Shown: one piece after another, positions 47,611 through 57,165 of the stretch
Position numbering within the stretch: the stretch's first letter is position 1
How the letters are laid out: every line of letters starts with the position of its first letter
Made by a program: the position numbers and the translations under genes
Assembly (NCBI GenBank): GCA_037442025.1
Contig: JBBIRB010000008.1
Coordinates: 12,896-76,895, forward strand
DNA length: 64,000 nt
Origin: UBA2287 sp037442025
GTDB taxonomy: Bacteria; Bacteroidota; Bacteroidia; Bacteroidales; Tenuifilaceae
Direction of reading: 5' to 3'
The notes under the pieces: model-generated
What the model was told of the DNA's origin: nothing
Database searches by the model: none
Seen by the model: only the letters and a program-made list of their open reading frames with translations

Positions 47611-47644
47611 ACAAAATGGGGTGAATATTGCCCCTTTTTGTTTT
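47609..47644 (+). terminator. Terminator of the FadL-type gene
   Basis: AAACAAAA-T-GGGG pairs with CCCC-T-TTTTGTTT around a TGAATATTG loop; it overlaps the stop codon of the gene and runs into T-rich sequence. Confidence 0.75.
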
Positions 47645-47658
47645 AATAAATATAATGA

Positions 47659-47695
47659 GAATGGGGTTGAACTTTCAACCCCATTCTTATTTTAG
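47659..47695. terminator. Second terminator between convergent genes
   Basis: GAATGGGGTTGA pairs perfectly with TCAACCCCATTC around an ACTT loop, followed by TTATTTT on the plus strand. It lies between the FadL-type gene and the minus-strand SiaC-like gene. Confidence 0.85.
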
Positions 47696-47719
47696 ATAAC
47701 TTTTAAAAAGTTGTATTTG

Positions 47720-48130
47720 TTAATCGCGGGTTATCTCAATAAAAAAGAACGGAAGGTTGGCCATATCGGAAAGCTCCTCGCCTGCTTCACGCATTTCATC
47801 GTCATCCTCATCGAAATGCCAGTAAATTTTTAAGGGTATTTTGTTCTTTTGCATATCGCTAAGCAAAAGAATAATATCGTAAATAAACTTGGCCGAAGAA
47901 CTGTTGAAGTATATGAACTTAAATTTGAAAGTAATCGGTTCCAGCTCTGCACCCTCAACAGAGTTGCTCAATATGCTTTGCTTGAAATCTTCGAGCCATT
48001 GTAAGAGGGGAGCATAAAAATCGCGAACATTCTCTGGCCTCGAATAGCCGCTTATTTCTAGCATTCGGGCCTTTTGGTCGAAAGCCACCCTGGGAGTAGC
48101 ATTGGTGCCTTCAATTCGAAGAATGTCCAT
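47720..48130 (-). CDS. SiaC-family (DUF1987) regulatory phosphoprotein
   Basis: A 136-residue cytoplasmic protein of the DUF1987 family: MDILRIEGTNATPRVAFDQKARMLEISGYSRPENVRDFYAPLLQWLEDF at the N-terminus and FKFIYFNSSSAKFIYDIILLLSDMQ in the middle. The serine-threonine-rich FNSSSAKF motif is the segment phosphorylated in Pseudomonas SiaC, which controls the diguanylate cyclase SiaD. No SiaA, SiaB or SiaD homologue lies next to it here, so its partners must be elsewhere. Single gene. Confidence 0.9.
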   Translation of the reverse strand: MDILRIEGTNATPRVAFDQKARMLEISGYSRPENVRDFYAPLLQWLEDFKQSILSNSVEGAELEPITFKFKFIYFNSSSAKFIYDIILLLSDMQKNKIPLKIYWHFDEDDDEMREAGEELSDMANLPFFFIEITRD

Positions 48131-48352
48131 TAACTCTTATTATTATATACAGTGCAAGATACTAAAAGTAATTTAATGCACATTTCATTTTTTTATTTTT
48201 TGACTAAACACAGAGAGCAGCTGATTAAACCTGCCTAACCATTGACCGAACAGAAGAATATTTAAGCGAATTTATTAAAATTTTGCATTTGCTATAGAGA
48301 AGTTCTTTAAATTTACAGTTGTTATGGCTATTTCTTACGCAAATTCATTTCT

Positions 48353-49234
48353 ATGAAACCTCTTCGAATTATTTTATTCAAATTAGCCACCCTCTTGCTT
48401 ATTTTTGTTACTCCGCTTAAAGTTGTTGGCCAGGTAAAACCCCAAAACATATATCGAGTTTCGGTAAGTTCATGGTATAGAGTTGAAGAAGGTAAACGAA
48501 CAACTAGCTACATTACCCTAAGTCAGCATATTTCTGATTCTTTAGGCAGGCTTCATACCGAAGTTTTCTGGGATAGGAAAACCCAGAATCCAGTGGACAT
48601 CAGGTGGCATTTCTTTACCGGCAAGGTAAAAATGAAAACTTTTTTTCTAAATAATTCGGGCGTATATAGGATTGAAGAGTACGGATACAGTGGCACAGGT
48701 AATATAAATCGCATTTCGTTTAAAAGTGTTGCGAACGGTGATACCCTTTTGCTTCAAAATCATATTCTGAAGTTTGAGCCAACGGGCAAACTCATTAAAA
48801 CAGAAGTGTTCGATAGTAGAGGTAAGCGCGGCTACGTAGCATCCCATAAATTCGACGCGAACAATGTTGAAATTGAGCGCAAAGTTAAGGGTAAGAAACT
48901 TGTACCCATTGACTCGATTTTATTATTGCATCGATTGCCCCGGTACGACTCGTTGAATAGAATGGTTAGTGAAGAGGTTCGAATGGTAAAGCATGGCAAT
49001 CGTCGGGAAGACTATAGTAAAACTTATCGATACGATAACGCCAACCGGCTGGTTGAAGTAACCTTGGCAGGTAGCAATGGTTTGGTTCGGGAGAGAAGGG
49101 AGTACGCTTACAGAAACGATGGTCGATTGTGGCAGGAGCATTTATATAATGCCAGCGGCGAACTAATTGATTTTGTTGCTTGGCGTTACGAGCTTTACAA
49201 AACGAATGACAGAAGGGAGAGAATTTTAGAATAA
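48353..49234 (+). CDS. Exported protein with YD/RHS-like repeats, function unknown
   Basis: A 293-residue protein with a signal peptide (LATLLLIFVTPLKVVGQ). The mature part has several strand-turn units resembling loose YD repeats: YRYDNANRLVEVTLAGSNG, EYAYRNDGRLWQEHLYNASGEL and earlier FEPTGKLIKTEVFDSRGKR. No sorting domain is present at the C-terminus. It may be periplasmic or bound to the outer membrane. Such proteins are frequent in Bacteroidota and are uncharacterised. The stop lies 5 bases from the convergent ROK gene. Confidence 0.7.
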   Translation: MKPLRIILFKLATLLLIFVTPLKVVGQVKPQNIYRVSVSSWYRVEEGKRTTSYITLSQHISDSLGRLHTEVFWDRKTQNPVDIRWHFFTGKVKMKTFFLNNSGVYRIEEYGYSGTGNINRISFKSVANGDTLLLQNHILKFEPTGKLIKTEVFDSRGKRGYVASHKFDANNVEIERKVKGKKLVPIDSILLLHRLPRYDSLNRMVSEEVRMVKHGNRREDYSKTYRYDNANRLVEVTLAGSNGLVRERREYAYRNDGRLWQEHLYNASGELIDFVAWRYELYKTNDRRERILE

Positions 49235-49239
49235 CTCTG

Positions 49240-50193
49240 CTACATTCCGCCTATTTCGTTCCAAGCAAGAGCGGCTGCACCCAGTACCGCCGCATTTTCA
49301 TTTTTCAGCCCCGAGGGAAGAAGGCTAACCTTGTTTCGAAAAATTGGGAATAGATTTTCTTCCATATTGCGCTTGGTTGGATCAAAAATGAGGTTTCCCG
49401 CATTGCTTAAACCACCAAAAAGGAAAATGGCCTGAGGACTAAAAAGAGCTACCAGGTCGGCTAGTTTTTGCCCAAGTATTTTTCCGGTATACTCAAACGC
49501 TTCGCGTGCTACCCTGTCGCCCTTAAGTGCAGCCTGTGTAATACACTTTGCGGTTAACTGCTCGTATGAGTATGTTCGTAAAATGCTATGCTGATTGGCG
49601 TCGGCCAATAATTTGAATGCCGTCCTACGGATACCCGGTGCTGAAACATAGGTTTCGAGGCACCCCCTTTTTCCGCATCCACATTGCCTACCCCATGGTT
49701 TAACTGATGTGTGACCGAATTCTCCGGCAAAACCGTCGTGCCCCACTAGCAGTTTTCCATCGATAACAATTCCGCTTCCAAGGCCAGTTCCAAGGGTAAT
49801 TACAATAAAGTGCTTATAATCTTTCGCTGCTCCAAAAAGCATTTCGCCAATGGCTGCAGCGTTGGCGTCGTTTGTTAAAACCGTAGGTACGTGGAGCCTT
49901 TCGTTTAGTACCTTACAAACCGGAAGAATTCCTTTCCAAACCAGGTTGGGAGCATCGACAATTGCCCCCAGATTGTAGGAACCGTTTGGTGCACCTACCC
50001 CAATCCCCTTTAACTGCAAATTTTTTCCCTCAACAAGTTGAAAAATGGCTTGGGAGACCATTTCAATAAAGTCGGTAAAACTCCCATCTATTCTGGTAGG
50101 TAGGGTTGCCTGCTCAATGCAGTCACCATTTCTATCTACTATACCTATTACCGTATTGGTTCCACCAATGTCGATACCCGCTACAAAGCTCAT
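49240..50193 (-). CDS. ROK-family sugar kinase (glucokinase-like)
   Basis: A 317-residue cytoplasmic kinase that phosphorylates a hexose with ATP. The phosphate-1 motif DIGGTNTVIGIVD is at residues 7-19, the catalytic Asp in LTNDANAAAIGE near 105, GTGLGSGIVIDGKL near 135, and the zinc-binding CGCGKRGCLETY near 178. The ROK signature is complete. Glucose is the usual substrate in this subgroup, but specificity cannot be read directly. It is the last gene of a minus-strand cluster with gldA, 54 bases downstream. Confidence 0.92.
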   Translation of the reverse strand: MSFVAGIDIGGTNTVIGIVDRNGDCIEQATLPTRIDGSFTDFIEMVSQAIFQLVEGKNLQLKGIGVGAPNGSYNLGAIVDAPNLVWKGILPVCKVLNERLHVPTVLTNDANAAAIGEMLFGAAKDYKHFIVITLGTGLGSGIVIDGKLLVGHDGFAGEFGHTSVKPWGRQCGCGKRGCLETYVSAPGIRRTAFKLLADANQHSILRTYSYEQLTAKCITQAALKGDRVAREAFEYTGKILGQKLADLVALFSPQAIFLFGGLSNAGNLIFDPTKRNMEENLFPIFRNKVSLLPSGLKNENAAVLGAAALAWNEIGGM

Positions 50194-50247
50194 GCTAATG
50201 AATTATGGCTCAAAAATAATGTATTTGGCTATACTACCCAAAAGGTG

Positions 50248-51159
50248 TTAGGATATGGTTAACTGCTGGAATACATCCTGCAGCTGCTGATGCTTTAATT
50301 GCATTCCTATAATAGTGTAACCATTCGTTACAGCATGCTGGAATAGTTGTTTTCGAATATCTAAACCCGCTGTTTGAATAGCCCACTTATTCCCCGATAT
50401 GTTGGTAACTTTTATTGCTTCGTTTAGGTTTTGGAAAGCGTTGGGATCGATCGCCTCGTTGTATTCAACCAGAATTTCGAGAGCATTGGTGCTACTAATA
50501 GCCGATATTTCGTGTGTTAAGCCATCGGCCACAATGGTGCCCCTGTTAATAATAATAACCCGCTGGCACATGGCCTCCACTTCTTGCATTATATGGGTGG
50601 AAAGCATAACCGTTTTATCTTTGCCAACCTCTGTAATAAGGTTCCGAATTTCGATAATTTGATTGGGGTCGAGGCCGCTGGTGGGCTCATCGAGTATAAG
50701 AACCTGGGGACGATTAAGCAGTGCTTGCGCTAAACCTACCCTTTGCCTGTATCCCTTCGATAATTGCCCTACTTTTTTGTTCTGTTCATGACCAATGCCC
50801 GTGAGCTCAATGAGTTCTTTAACCCTTGCATTGGCAAATCGGCCAATCTGACAAACTTTGGCAACAAAGTGAAGGTACTCTTTTACATACATGTCGGGGT
50901 AAAGTGGATTATTCTCGGGGAGGTAACCCACAAACTTTCTGAAATCGGGATTGTCGCTGAAAATCGATATTCCATTCACTTCAACTCTCCCCTGAGTTGG
51001 TGGAATAAAACCCGTAATAATCTTCATTAGTGTTGACTTGCCTGCACCGTTAGGCCCAAGAAATCCGACCACCTGCCGGCTAGGAATTGACAGAGAAACA
51101 TTGTCGAGCGCCTTTTGGCTGCCATACAGCTTTGTTACATTTTCAACCAGTATCGACAT
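50248..51159 (-). CDS. gldA: Gliding-motility ABC transporter ATPase GldA
   Basis: A 303-residue ATP-binding protein. Walker A GPNGAGKST at residues 35-43, Q-loop region VGYLPENNPLYPDMYVKEYLHFVA near 92-115, ABC signature LSKGYRQRVGLAQAL near 136, Walker B VLILDEPTSGLDP near 157 and H-loop STHIMQEVE near 195. The sequence YLPENNPLYPDMYVKEYL and the roughly 80-residue C-terminal extension are typical of GldA, which works with the membrane proteins GldF and GldG in gliding. Neither gldF nor gldG lies in the window. Upstream are DUF4834 and a DUF3352-like gene with 14 to 25-base gaps, downstream a ROK kinase. Confidence 0.88.
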   Translation of the reverse strand: MSILVENVTKLYGSQKALDNVSLSIPSRQVVGFLGPNGAGKSTLMKIITGFIPPTQGRVEVNGISIFSDNPDFRKFVGYLPENNPLYPDMYVKEYLHFVAKVCQIGRFANARVKELIELTGIGHEQNKKVGQLSKGYRQRVGLAQALLNRPQVLILDEPTSGLDPNQIIEIRNLITEVGKDKTVMLSTHIMQEVEAMCQRVIIINRGTIVADGLTHEISAISSTNALEILVEYNEAIDPNAFQNLNEAIKVTNISGNKWAIQTAGLDIRKQLFQHAVTNGYTIIGMQLKHQQLQDVFQQLTIS

Positions 51160-51184
51160 AAATTTTAACTTGTCATTTTAACGA

Positions 51185-51418
51185 TTAAACCTCCTCGTAA
51201 TCAACATATTCACCCATGTTTTTATCAACCTTTTTTCTTTGCTTACTTGGCTCATCGACGGTAATGTCGCCTTCGGGCCTACTTTGTGTTTGGTTGGCAA
51301 AACCTTCGAAACGTTTAGCCATGCGTTTAATGTAATAGCGAAGCAATAGTCTAAATAAAAAGCCTAATAGGTAAATTACCAGAATTGCAATTACAACAAA
51401 TTTTAAAAACCCTTCCAT
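51185..51418 (-). CDS. DUF4834-family small membrane protein
   Basis: A 77-residue protein. The ATG at 51418 is preferred to a TTG three codons earlier. One transmembrane helix (FLKFVVIAILVIYLLGFLFRLLL, residues about 3-25) is followed by a basic stretch and an acidic tail ending KNMGEYVDYEEV, the DUF4834 hallmark. Its role is unknown. It lies between the DUF3352-like gene and gldA in one operon. Confidence 0.85.
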   Translation of the reverse strand: MEGFLKFVVIAILVIYLLGFLFRLLLRYYIKRMAKRFEGFANQTQSRPEGDITVDEPSKQRKKVDKNMGEYVDYEEV

Positions 51419-51432
51419 ATTTAACAATTTTC

Positions 51433-54210
51433 TTACTGTACTGCATAATTAAGAACTGACCCCGTTTTTGAACCAACAATTAGGTTGAATTTGGTTTTTG
51501 TTGAGTTAAACTGCCCAATGCTGAATGGGGTGTGTCCAACCAATGGGAAGTTGCTATAATTCGATCCATCGCTGTTTATAAGAAATATTAGACCCTGAGC
51601 CGAATTAACAACCCCCAGTTTTCGGTCTCTTCCACCAAAATTGAAATAAATAACTAAAGGTAAAAGTGCCGTTGCGAATGAATTGGAAAAAATTTCTTTG
51701 GAATCGGTGTTTACAACCCTTAATTGTTTGCGATCGAAAAAAATAAAATCTTTCTGCCCATCCCCATCCACATCCTGATAGTCGAAGAAATGCGACGATG
51801 AAAAGCTGGTGAGCACTTTGTCATCGACTCTTCCGTCGAGATAAATAAAGCGAACAACTCCCAGCGAATCGGTTGTAACGAAGCGAGGTGGGGTACGGTT
51901 TGAAGCCTCCTCGAGTACAATGTTTCCATTGCGCGAGGGCGGAAAATGACGTTGAGGCTTTATCCGTTCTTTACCTCTCCTGTCGAGTAAATAAATTCTG
52001 TTGTCGTCGGCAGCAAGTATAAAATCGAGACCCCCAACTCTAAAGTGCTGAAGAGCTCTGCTTACAACCCGCTCAGTTCGTCCAAACTCCCACCCCGAAA
52101 GGGGTTTCCCGTTTCCTTCGTATGCTACAATCCTGCGATCGTCGAGAGCAACAAAAAATCGGTAGTTGCGATTTTTTTCGTAATCGAAAATAGCAACTGG
52201 ACTGGTTGCCAATGATGGTAATTTTATTGGAAAACCATCAACGTATTTACCGTTCCGGTCGATTGCATGTATTCCTGTTTGGGTTCCAAAAAGCAACTGG
52301 AGTTTTCCGTTTTTATATAAATCGACCTGCTGCACTTCGCCCAAAATTGGTTCGGCAATCCGAACCTTCCAAAGCATTCGCCCAGCATCGTTAATAAGGT
52401 AAATGCTATTGTTGTAGTCCTGAACAAAAATCTCGCGATTACGGCTGTTGTGATTCAGTACCAGCGAGGGTTTCCCCCTAATAACCGTATCGAGCTGTGT
52501 TTCCCATAACGTTTGAGGCGTTACATTTTGGTTTGGTAAAGCAACTTGCTCACCATACTTAATGCATATGTTATTAAATATCATTGCTTTGCCGCCAGTT
52601 AATTGCAGAGCCAACCCTTCAATTCCGGTAGCCCGTTCGAAGCCCTTCAGCAATTGAGTTCCATACTTAGGGTTTACAAAATGGCTGAGAGCAAACTGCG
52701 ACAATTGTGGGTTTATGTAAAGAGTAAAGTTCGATTCCTGAGCCAATGCCTGCATAAAATCTCTGAAATGGGGCGAATTCTCTAATCGTGTATTACGAAT
52801 TTGAGCCAGCACAAACTGGCTAAGGGCTTCGGGTGAAGCCCCAAACACAATATACGAATCGATAATGGTAAAAAATTGGTCGCTACAGGGTTGAAACAGG
52901 CTTCCAAAAAGGGAAGCATGAAACTGCTCAACAGGAAATGAGTATACCTTCACTTGCTTGTCTCTATCTATTTTAAAGGTTCGCTCGAGCGATTGCAGAG
53001 GTACCCCATTTTTTTGGGCCACAGCTTCTACCAAACCAATTATTTCCGTTTGTGCTGTGCTTTTCCCCTTTGTTCCAACAATGGTAAACCAATTCTCGTG
53101 GATTGTTTGAGAGAAAGGAACATAGGCAACCGCTAATTCGTTTTTAAAAAACGAAGAGTAAAAACTAACGGGCTCCACACCTATTAGCTTAGCTATGTTC
53201 TCGTTGTTTTTCTTATAGTTTCTAAGATTTCCAAGCCTGTCGAGATAGCCGCGGTAATCCTGCATGTACAAATCGATATTGGAAATTCCTAAAAAGGCAA
53301 AGAGGGCGGTTTGTGACGGCAGTATGTCGGGTATGCTTATATTAACAGGCTTCTGCCTCGACATCCATTTTAAATAGGCATTTGTTGAGTCGGGTGCTTG
53401 TGTAAACCCATTCAGAAAGTGGGCGTTAGGTTTTACAATTAGATCTAACTCGGTCCATGTGGCTAAATCGCTTAAATTGCTGAGTGACCTTGAATAGTTC
53501 TGTGAAACAATACCGCTAAACAGGGAAGGAAAATTTTTATGGGCAATAAAAATATTGGCATCAATTTTAGAACCCGCTGTTTTTTTCGCATCGAGAAAGG
53601 CCCTGTCGGTAACAAGAGAAGTAGAGTTGCCTTGCTGTTTTAGTGCACGCTCAAGAAGCAGGGGGCTGGTGCTGACCATAAAAACCCCTTTATTATGTGC
53701 AATTTCGATGCTCGCTTTGCCGTTGCGGCCAAACAGAGTTACAACAACACCATTGTAATTTCTTTCATCTATTTGGTAAAGGCCCAATAAATGCTTTTTA
53801 ATAACTGTTTCTATATCTGTATGTTTAAAGCCTTTTCCCAACTTGCTAGTAACTAAAAGGTGGGGCTCGTTTTTGCCAACCAGGTGCACCGACAGAAATA
53901 TTTCACCCTTGTCGAGAATTGCATCTATACCTCCCTCCTTTTGTGTAATAGAGTCAGCCTGCCAAAGAAGGGAATCGATTCGGGCTAGCGACTCAAACTT
54001 CTTAAGCTCTTTCCAAAGGGGGGAATTATTTAGGCTCTCCCTTAACGAGGTAAGCGAGTTAACCTTAATAATCATTCCCGCATCGAGGGGAATGGCATTT
54101 AAGGGTTCAGAAACTGTTTTGGGGGGAGAACTAACAAAAATTGCTAAAACTAGCACTGCCGTTAAAATAATTCCGGCAACTATTGCTCCCAATACCAGCT
54201 GTTTGCGCAT
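51433..54210 (-). CDS. DUF3352-like membrane-anchored protein with C-terminal propeller-like repeats
   Basis: A 925-residue protein anchored by one N-terminal helix (VLGAIVAGIILTAVLVLAIFV, residues about 5-26), so mostly periplasmic. Residues about 35-520 show the DUF3352 pattern (AIPLDAGMIIKVNSLTSLRESL, then tandem alpha/beta halves). Residues about 590-925 contain repeats such as DYNNSIYLINDAGRMLWKV, TQTGIHAIDRNGKYVDGFPI, DDRRIVAYEGNGKPLSGW, DDNRIYLLDRRGKERI and DVDGDGQKDFIFFD, which suggest a PQQ/FG-GAP-like beta-propeller; the last is an Asp-rich calcium-type loop. Function unknown. It heads the gldA operon. Confidence 0.75.
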   Translation of the reverse strand: MRKQLVLGAIVAGIILTAVLVLAIFVSSPPKTVSEPLNAIPLDAGMIIKVNSLTSLRESLNNSPLWKELKKFESLARIDSLLWQADSITQKEGGIDAILDKGEIFLSVHLVGKNEPHLLVTSKLGKGFKHTDIETVIKKHLLGLYQIDERNYNGVVVTLFGRNGKASIEIAHNKGVFMVSTSPLLLERALKQQGNSTSLVTDRAFLDAKKTAGSKIDANIFIAHKNFPSLFSGIVSQNYSRSLSNLSDLATWTELDLIVKPNAHFLNGFTQAPDSTNAYLKWMSRQKPVNISIPDILPSQTALFAFLGISNIDLYMQDYRGYLDRLGNLRNYKKNNENIAKLIGVEPVSFYSSFFKNELAVAYVPFSQTIHENWFTIVGTKGKSTAQTEIIGLVEAVAQKNGVPLQSLERTFKIDRDKQVKVYSFPVEQFHASLFGSLFQPCSDQFFTIIDSYIVFGASPEALSQFVLAQIRNTRLENSPHFRDFMQALAQESNFTLYINPQLSQFALSHFVNPKYGTQLLKGFERATGIEGLALQLTGGKAMIFNNICIKYGEQVALPNQNVTPQTLWETQLDTVIRGKPSLVLNHNSRNREIFVQDYNNSIYLINDAGRMLWKVRIAEPILGEVQQVDLYKNGKLQLLFGTQTGIHAIDRNGKYVDGFPIKLPSLATSPVAIFDYEKNRNYRFFVALDDRRIVAYEGNGKPLSGWEFGRTERVVSRALQHFRVGGLDFILAADDNRIYLLDRRGKERIKPQRHFPPSRNGNIVLEEASNRTPPRFVTTDSLGVVRFIYLDGRVDDKVLTSFSSSHFFDYQDVDGDGQKDFIFFDRKQLRVVNTDSKEIFSNSFATALLPLVIYFNFGGRDRKLGVVNSAQGLIFLINSDGSNYSNFPLVGHTPFSIGQFNSTKTKFNLIVGSKTGSVLNYAVQ

Positions 54211-54403
54211 AGAAAGTAGTAACCATTCAGACTAAATGCAAAGATAGCATGAATATTTGGTTTCTATGCCTTTAATTTGACACCGGGCGCATTAAAGAAT
54301 CGCAAACCAGCGCACATAAGCTGTTCACAATTTGTTAAAACCTTAGCCCGGTTAGTATAAAGTTTAGTACCTTTGCCCATCAACCCTTTTAAACAGTTTC
54401 GGA

Positions 54404-56176
54404 TTGAAGCGGCTCGTATTCATAGTTCCCATTGCACTGCTTATTGTGCTTTTATTCCCAAGGTGTGCAAAAATTGTAAGCCCCACAGGTGGTCCCAAGG
54501 ACACAATTGCCCCCATAATGGTTCGAAGCATTCCCGAACCCAACGCTATTAACTTTAAAGGACAGAAACTATCCCTGTACTTCAACGAGTATATTCAACT
54601 GAAGGACCTGCAAAAAAAACTTGTTCTCTCGCCTCCGCAAAAGCAATTGCCCGAAATTCGTATTAAAGGGAAGGGGTTCGAGGTGGTTTTTGCAGAGGAG
54701 CTGGAACCCAATTTAACCTATACTCTTTACTTTGCCGATGCCATTGCTGACAACAACGAAGGCAACACGCTAAATAACTTCGAATTTGCCTTTTCCACCG
54801 GTCCCTTTATCGATTCGCTCGAATTCCGGGGCAAAGTGGTGGACGCTTTTACTCTCGAACCTGTAGAGGGCATGCTAATAATGCTGTACGACCAAATAAC
54901 CGATTCCATCCCACTTCTCGAAAAGCCACTTTACGTGAGCAAAACCAGCAAGCAGGGCACTTTCATGCTTAGCAATCTGAAAGCTGCCAACTACAAAATA
55001 TTTGGTCTTACCGATGGCAACAGCAACTACCTTTTCGATCAGATTTCTGAGTCGATTGCCTTTACTCCCGACACCGTAAAACCCGAAAACCTATCGGTTA
55101 AATGTGTCCATTCAGTTTTAATTGATTCAAATGCAATTCATACGATAAAACCTACCACGCTAAGAGCCTTTAAGGAAGACAATCGGGTGTTGCGCCTAAC
55201 CGATTTCACCCGAAGCAGCCGGCATAAAATCTCCTTCGTTTTCTCGGGGCCCCACCCAGAACCACTGACGTTAAGGCCCCTTTTAGAAATTAACGAAACG
55301 ATTCCCTGGTTTATTCCTGAGCGCAATGTCAGGAACGACTCCATTACTTTCTGGCTTACTGAGCCCAATCTTTTTAATAATGATACCCTTTCGTTTGTTG
55401 CTGAATACACTAAAACCGATTCCCTTCAGTTTAGAGTTGCAACAACCGATACATTGCGGTTTGTTTACACCCCAAGAGAAACTGGTGAATCCCGAAGAAG
55501 CAGACGCAGAAACGAAGATGAACCCGAGAAAAAACCTAGTTTGGGTTACACTCTCTCGCACAGCAGGGGAACCAGCCTTACACCCCTCGAAAAAATTGGT
55601 ATAACTTTCAGCGTTCCGCTTAAAAGTGCTAACTCCAATAAAATAAGGATTGAAAATTTAACCGATTCAACCCTTGTTACCAGCTATATGTGGGAAATGG
55701 ATACATTAAACCCACGAAGATTCTCCATTGCTTACCCCTGGGAGCATAAAAAAGAATACTCGATTGTTGCTTTCCCTCTGGCGTTCACGGGGATTGATGG
55801 ACTAATAAGCGATACAATTAAAACTTTCTTTGCCGGGGTTGCCCCCGAAATGTTTGGCTCCATCAGTTTAAAGGTTGTTGGCGTTTCTGACCCCGTTATT
55901 GTTGAACTAATTAATGACAAAGGGAAGGCAATCGATTGGCAAATTGCTAAAAGCGACTGCACATTGATATTCCGATACATTTCACCTGAAACCTACTCGT
56001 TCCGTTTTATTGTCGATTTTAACCGGAATGGTAAGTGGGACACTGGTTACTACCTACGGGGCCTTCAGCCCGAACCCGTTTATTACTTTATGGAGGGAAG
56101 CACCCGAAAAAAGATTAATGTTCGCAGAAACTGGGAGTACGAATTCGGCGTTAATATTAAGGAACTTAATAAATAG
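54404..56176 (+). CDS. Big_5 (Ig-like) domain lipoprotein
   Basis: A 590-residue protein starting with TTG at 54404 (no ATG fits the signal peptide). The lipoprotein signal is KRLVFIVPIALLIVLLFPRCAK, lipobox Cys at residue 21. Residues about 30-135 are a Big_5 Ig-like domain (GGPKDTIAPIMVRSIPEPNAINFKGQKLSLYFNEYIQL). A carboxypeptidase-regulatory-like beta domain follows (FRGKVVDAFTLEPVEGMLIMLYD), then further beta-rich regions and a C-terminal part ending in VRRNWEYEFGV. Members of this kind in Bacteroidota are outer-membrane-associated; function unknown. A TACCTTTG -7-like box is at 54368-54375. It heads a four-gene operon. Confidence 0.85.
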   Translation: MKRLVFIVPIALLIVLLFPRCAKIVSPTGGPKDTIAPIMVRSIPEPNAINFKGQKLSLYFNEYIQLKDLQKKLVLSPPQKQLPEIRIKGKGFEVVFAEELEPNLTYTLYFADAIADNNEGNTLNNFEFAFSTGPFIDSLEFRGKVVDAFTLEPVEGMLIMLYDQITDSIPLLEKPLYVSKTSKQGTFMLSNLKAANYKIFGLTDGNSNYLFDQISESIAFTPDTVKPENLSVKCVHSVLIDSNAIHTIKPTTLRAFKEDNRVLRLTDFTRSSRHKISFVFSGPHPEPLTLRPLLEINETIPWFIPERNVRNDSITFWLTEPNLFNNDTLSFVAEYTKTDSLQFRVATTDTLRFVYTPRETGESRRSRRRNEDEPEKKPSLGYTLSHSRGTSLTPLEKIGITFSVPLKSANSNKIRIENLTDSTLVTSYMWEMDTLNPRRFSIAYPWEHKKEYSIVAFPLAFTGIDGLISDTIKTFFAGVAPEMFGSISLKVVGVSDPVIVELINDKGKAIDWQIAKSDCTLIFRYISPETYSFRFIVDFNRNGKWDTGYYLRGLQPEPVYYFMEGSTRKKINVRRNWEYEFGVNIKELNK

Positions 56177-56178
56177 CT

Positions 56179-56484
56179 ATGAGCGTAGTAATGAATTTTG
56201 CCATGTTTCCTACCCAACGAGCGGGTAGCGCAAGCCCCTATGTTTCCAAGGTGGTTGAAAAGGTTCGCTCGTTAGGCTACGAAAACCAACTTACGGCCAT
56301 GGGCACTCTTGTTGAAACCGAAACTCTGGCCGAAGCTCTGAATATTATTAACGAAGCCTATAGCGTTCTCGAATCGGACCACGAACGGGTTTATGTTACT
56401 GTTAATATCGATATCCGCAAGGGAAAAAGCAACCGCATTCGCTCCAAGGTTCAGTCGATTGAAGATAAGCTTGCAACCCGATGA
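56179..56484 (+). CDS. MTH1187/YqgV-family thiamine-binding protein
   Basis: A 101-residue cytoplasmic protein of the MTH1187 family, small ferredoxin-like-fold proteins that bind thiamine. VMNFAMFPTQRAGSASPYVSKVVEKVRSLGYENQLTAMGTLVE covers residues 4-46, then VYVTVNIDIRKGKSNRI near 75-90. It starts 3 bases after the Big_5 lipoprotein stop and overlaps the next gene by 4 bases (ATGA), so it is translationally coupled on both sides. Confidence 0.9.
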   Translation: MSVVMNFAMFPTQRAGSASPYVSKVVEKVRSLGYENQLTAMGTLVETETLAEALNIINEAYSVLESDHERVYVTVNIDIRKGKSNRIRSKVQSIEDKLATR

Positions 56485-57152
56485 AGCGTGCGCTTTTCAT
56501 TCTATTACTTGCAAGCCCGGTATTTGTTTTTGGGCAAACCCATATCGGGATTCGTTCGGCTTATAGTGTTTCGGGGGTTAGTTTCAACCCTTCGCTCGAC
56601 CAGCGTTTGCTTTACGGAACATACGATGCAGGCATTTTAATTCGTCATTACAATTTAAAATACGTTGGCTTTCAGGGCGAAATAAACCTTTCGCAGCGTG
56701 GCTTTCGAATTCCAATAAACGATACAGTTCAGTTTAAGCGCAAGAATAGCTACCTTGAAATTCCAATATTCATGCAGGTAAAGTTCCAGAACAAAAGGTT
56801 CATAGTACAGTTTCAAGCGGGTTGCTATGGGGCCTACCTTTTGAGTTCGAGCGTAGGTAATAACGAAACAGGAAGCTATAAAATGTCGAACTATAAATTC
56901 AATATTCTGAAGGATAATCGGTTCGATTACGGTTTGGTTGGCTCAGCTGGGCTTGGTGTAAACATCTCGTCGATTTCCTTAATTGCTGAATACCGCCTAT
57001 ACTATGGGCTAGCCGACCTTTACAGGCACACGTACCCGGATAATCCGAGGCAATCGCAGCAAATATCGCAGGGTATTGGTGTTAGCCTGATGTTTAACCC
57101 ACAGGAACTATCCATTAGGAGAAAAGCTAAAGCCAACCCTTTTATTGAATAA
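56481..57152 (+). CDS. PorT-like outer-membrane beta-barrel protein
   Basis: A 223-residue protein with a signal peptide (MKRALFILLLASPVFVFGQ) and an outer-membrane beta-barrel pattern: THIGIRSAYSVSGVSFNP, YDAGILIRHYNLKYVGFQGEINLSQRGF, NSYLEIPIFMQVKFQ, and the closing strands around LGVNISSISLIAEYRLYYGL. This is the OMP_b-brl_2/PorT-type family of Bacteroidota; PorT itself is a T9SS component, but this one cannot be identified with it on sequence alone. It overlaps the thiamine-binding protein gene by 4 bases. Confidence 0.85.
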   Translation: MKRALFILLLASPVFVFGQTHIGIRSAYSVSGVSFNPSLDQRLLYGTYDAGILIRHYNLKYVGFQGEINLSQRGFRIPINDTVQFKRKNSYLEIPIFMQVKFQNKRFIVQFQAGCYGAYLLSSSVGNNETGSYKMSNYKFNILKDNRFDYGLVGSAGLGVNISSISLIAEYRLYYGLADLYRHTYPDNPRQSQQISQGIGVSLMFNPQELSIRRKAKANPFIE

Positions 57153-57165
57153 CTCGCAAAAAACA

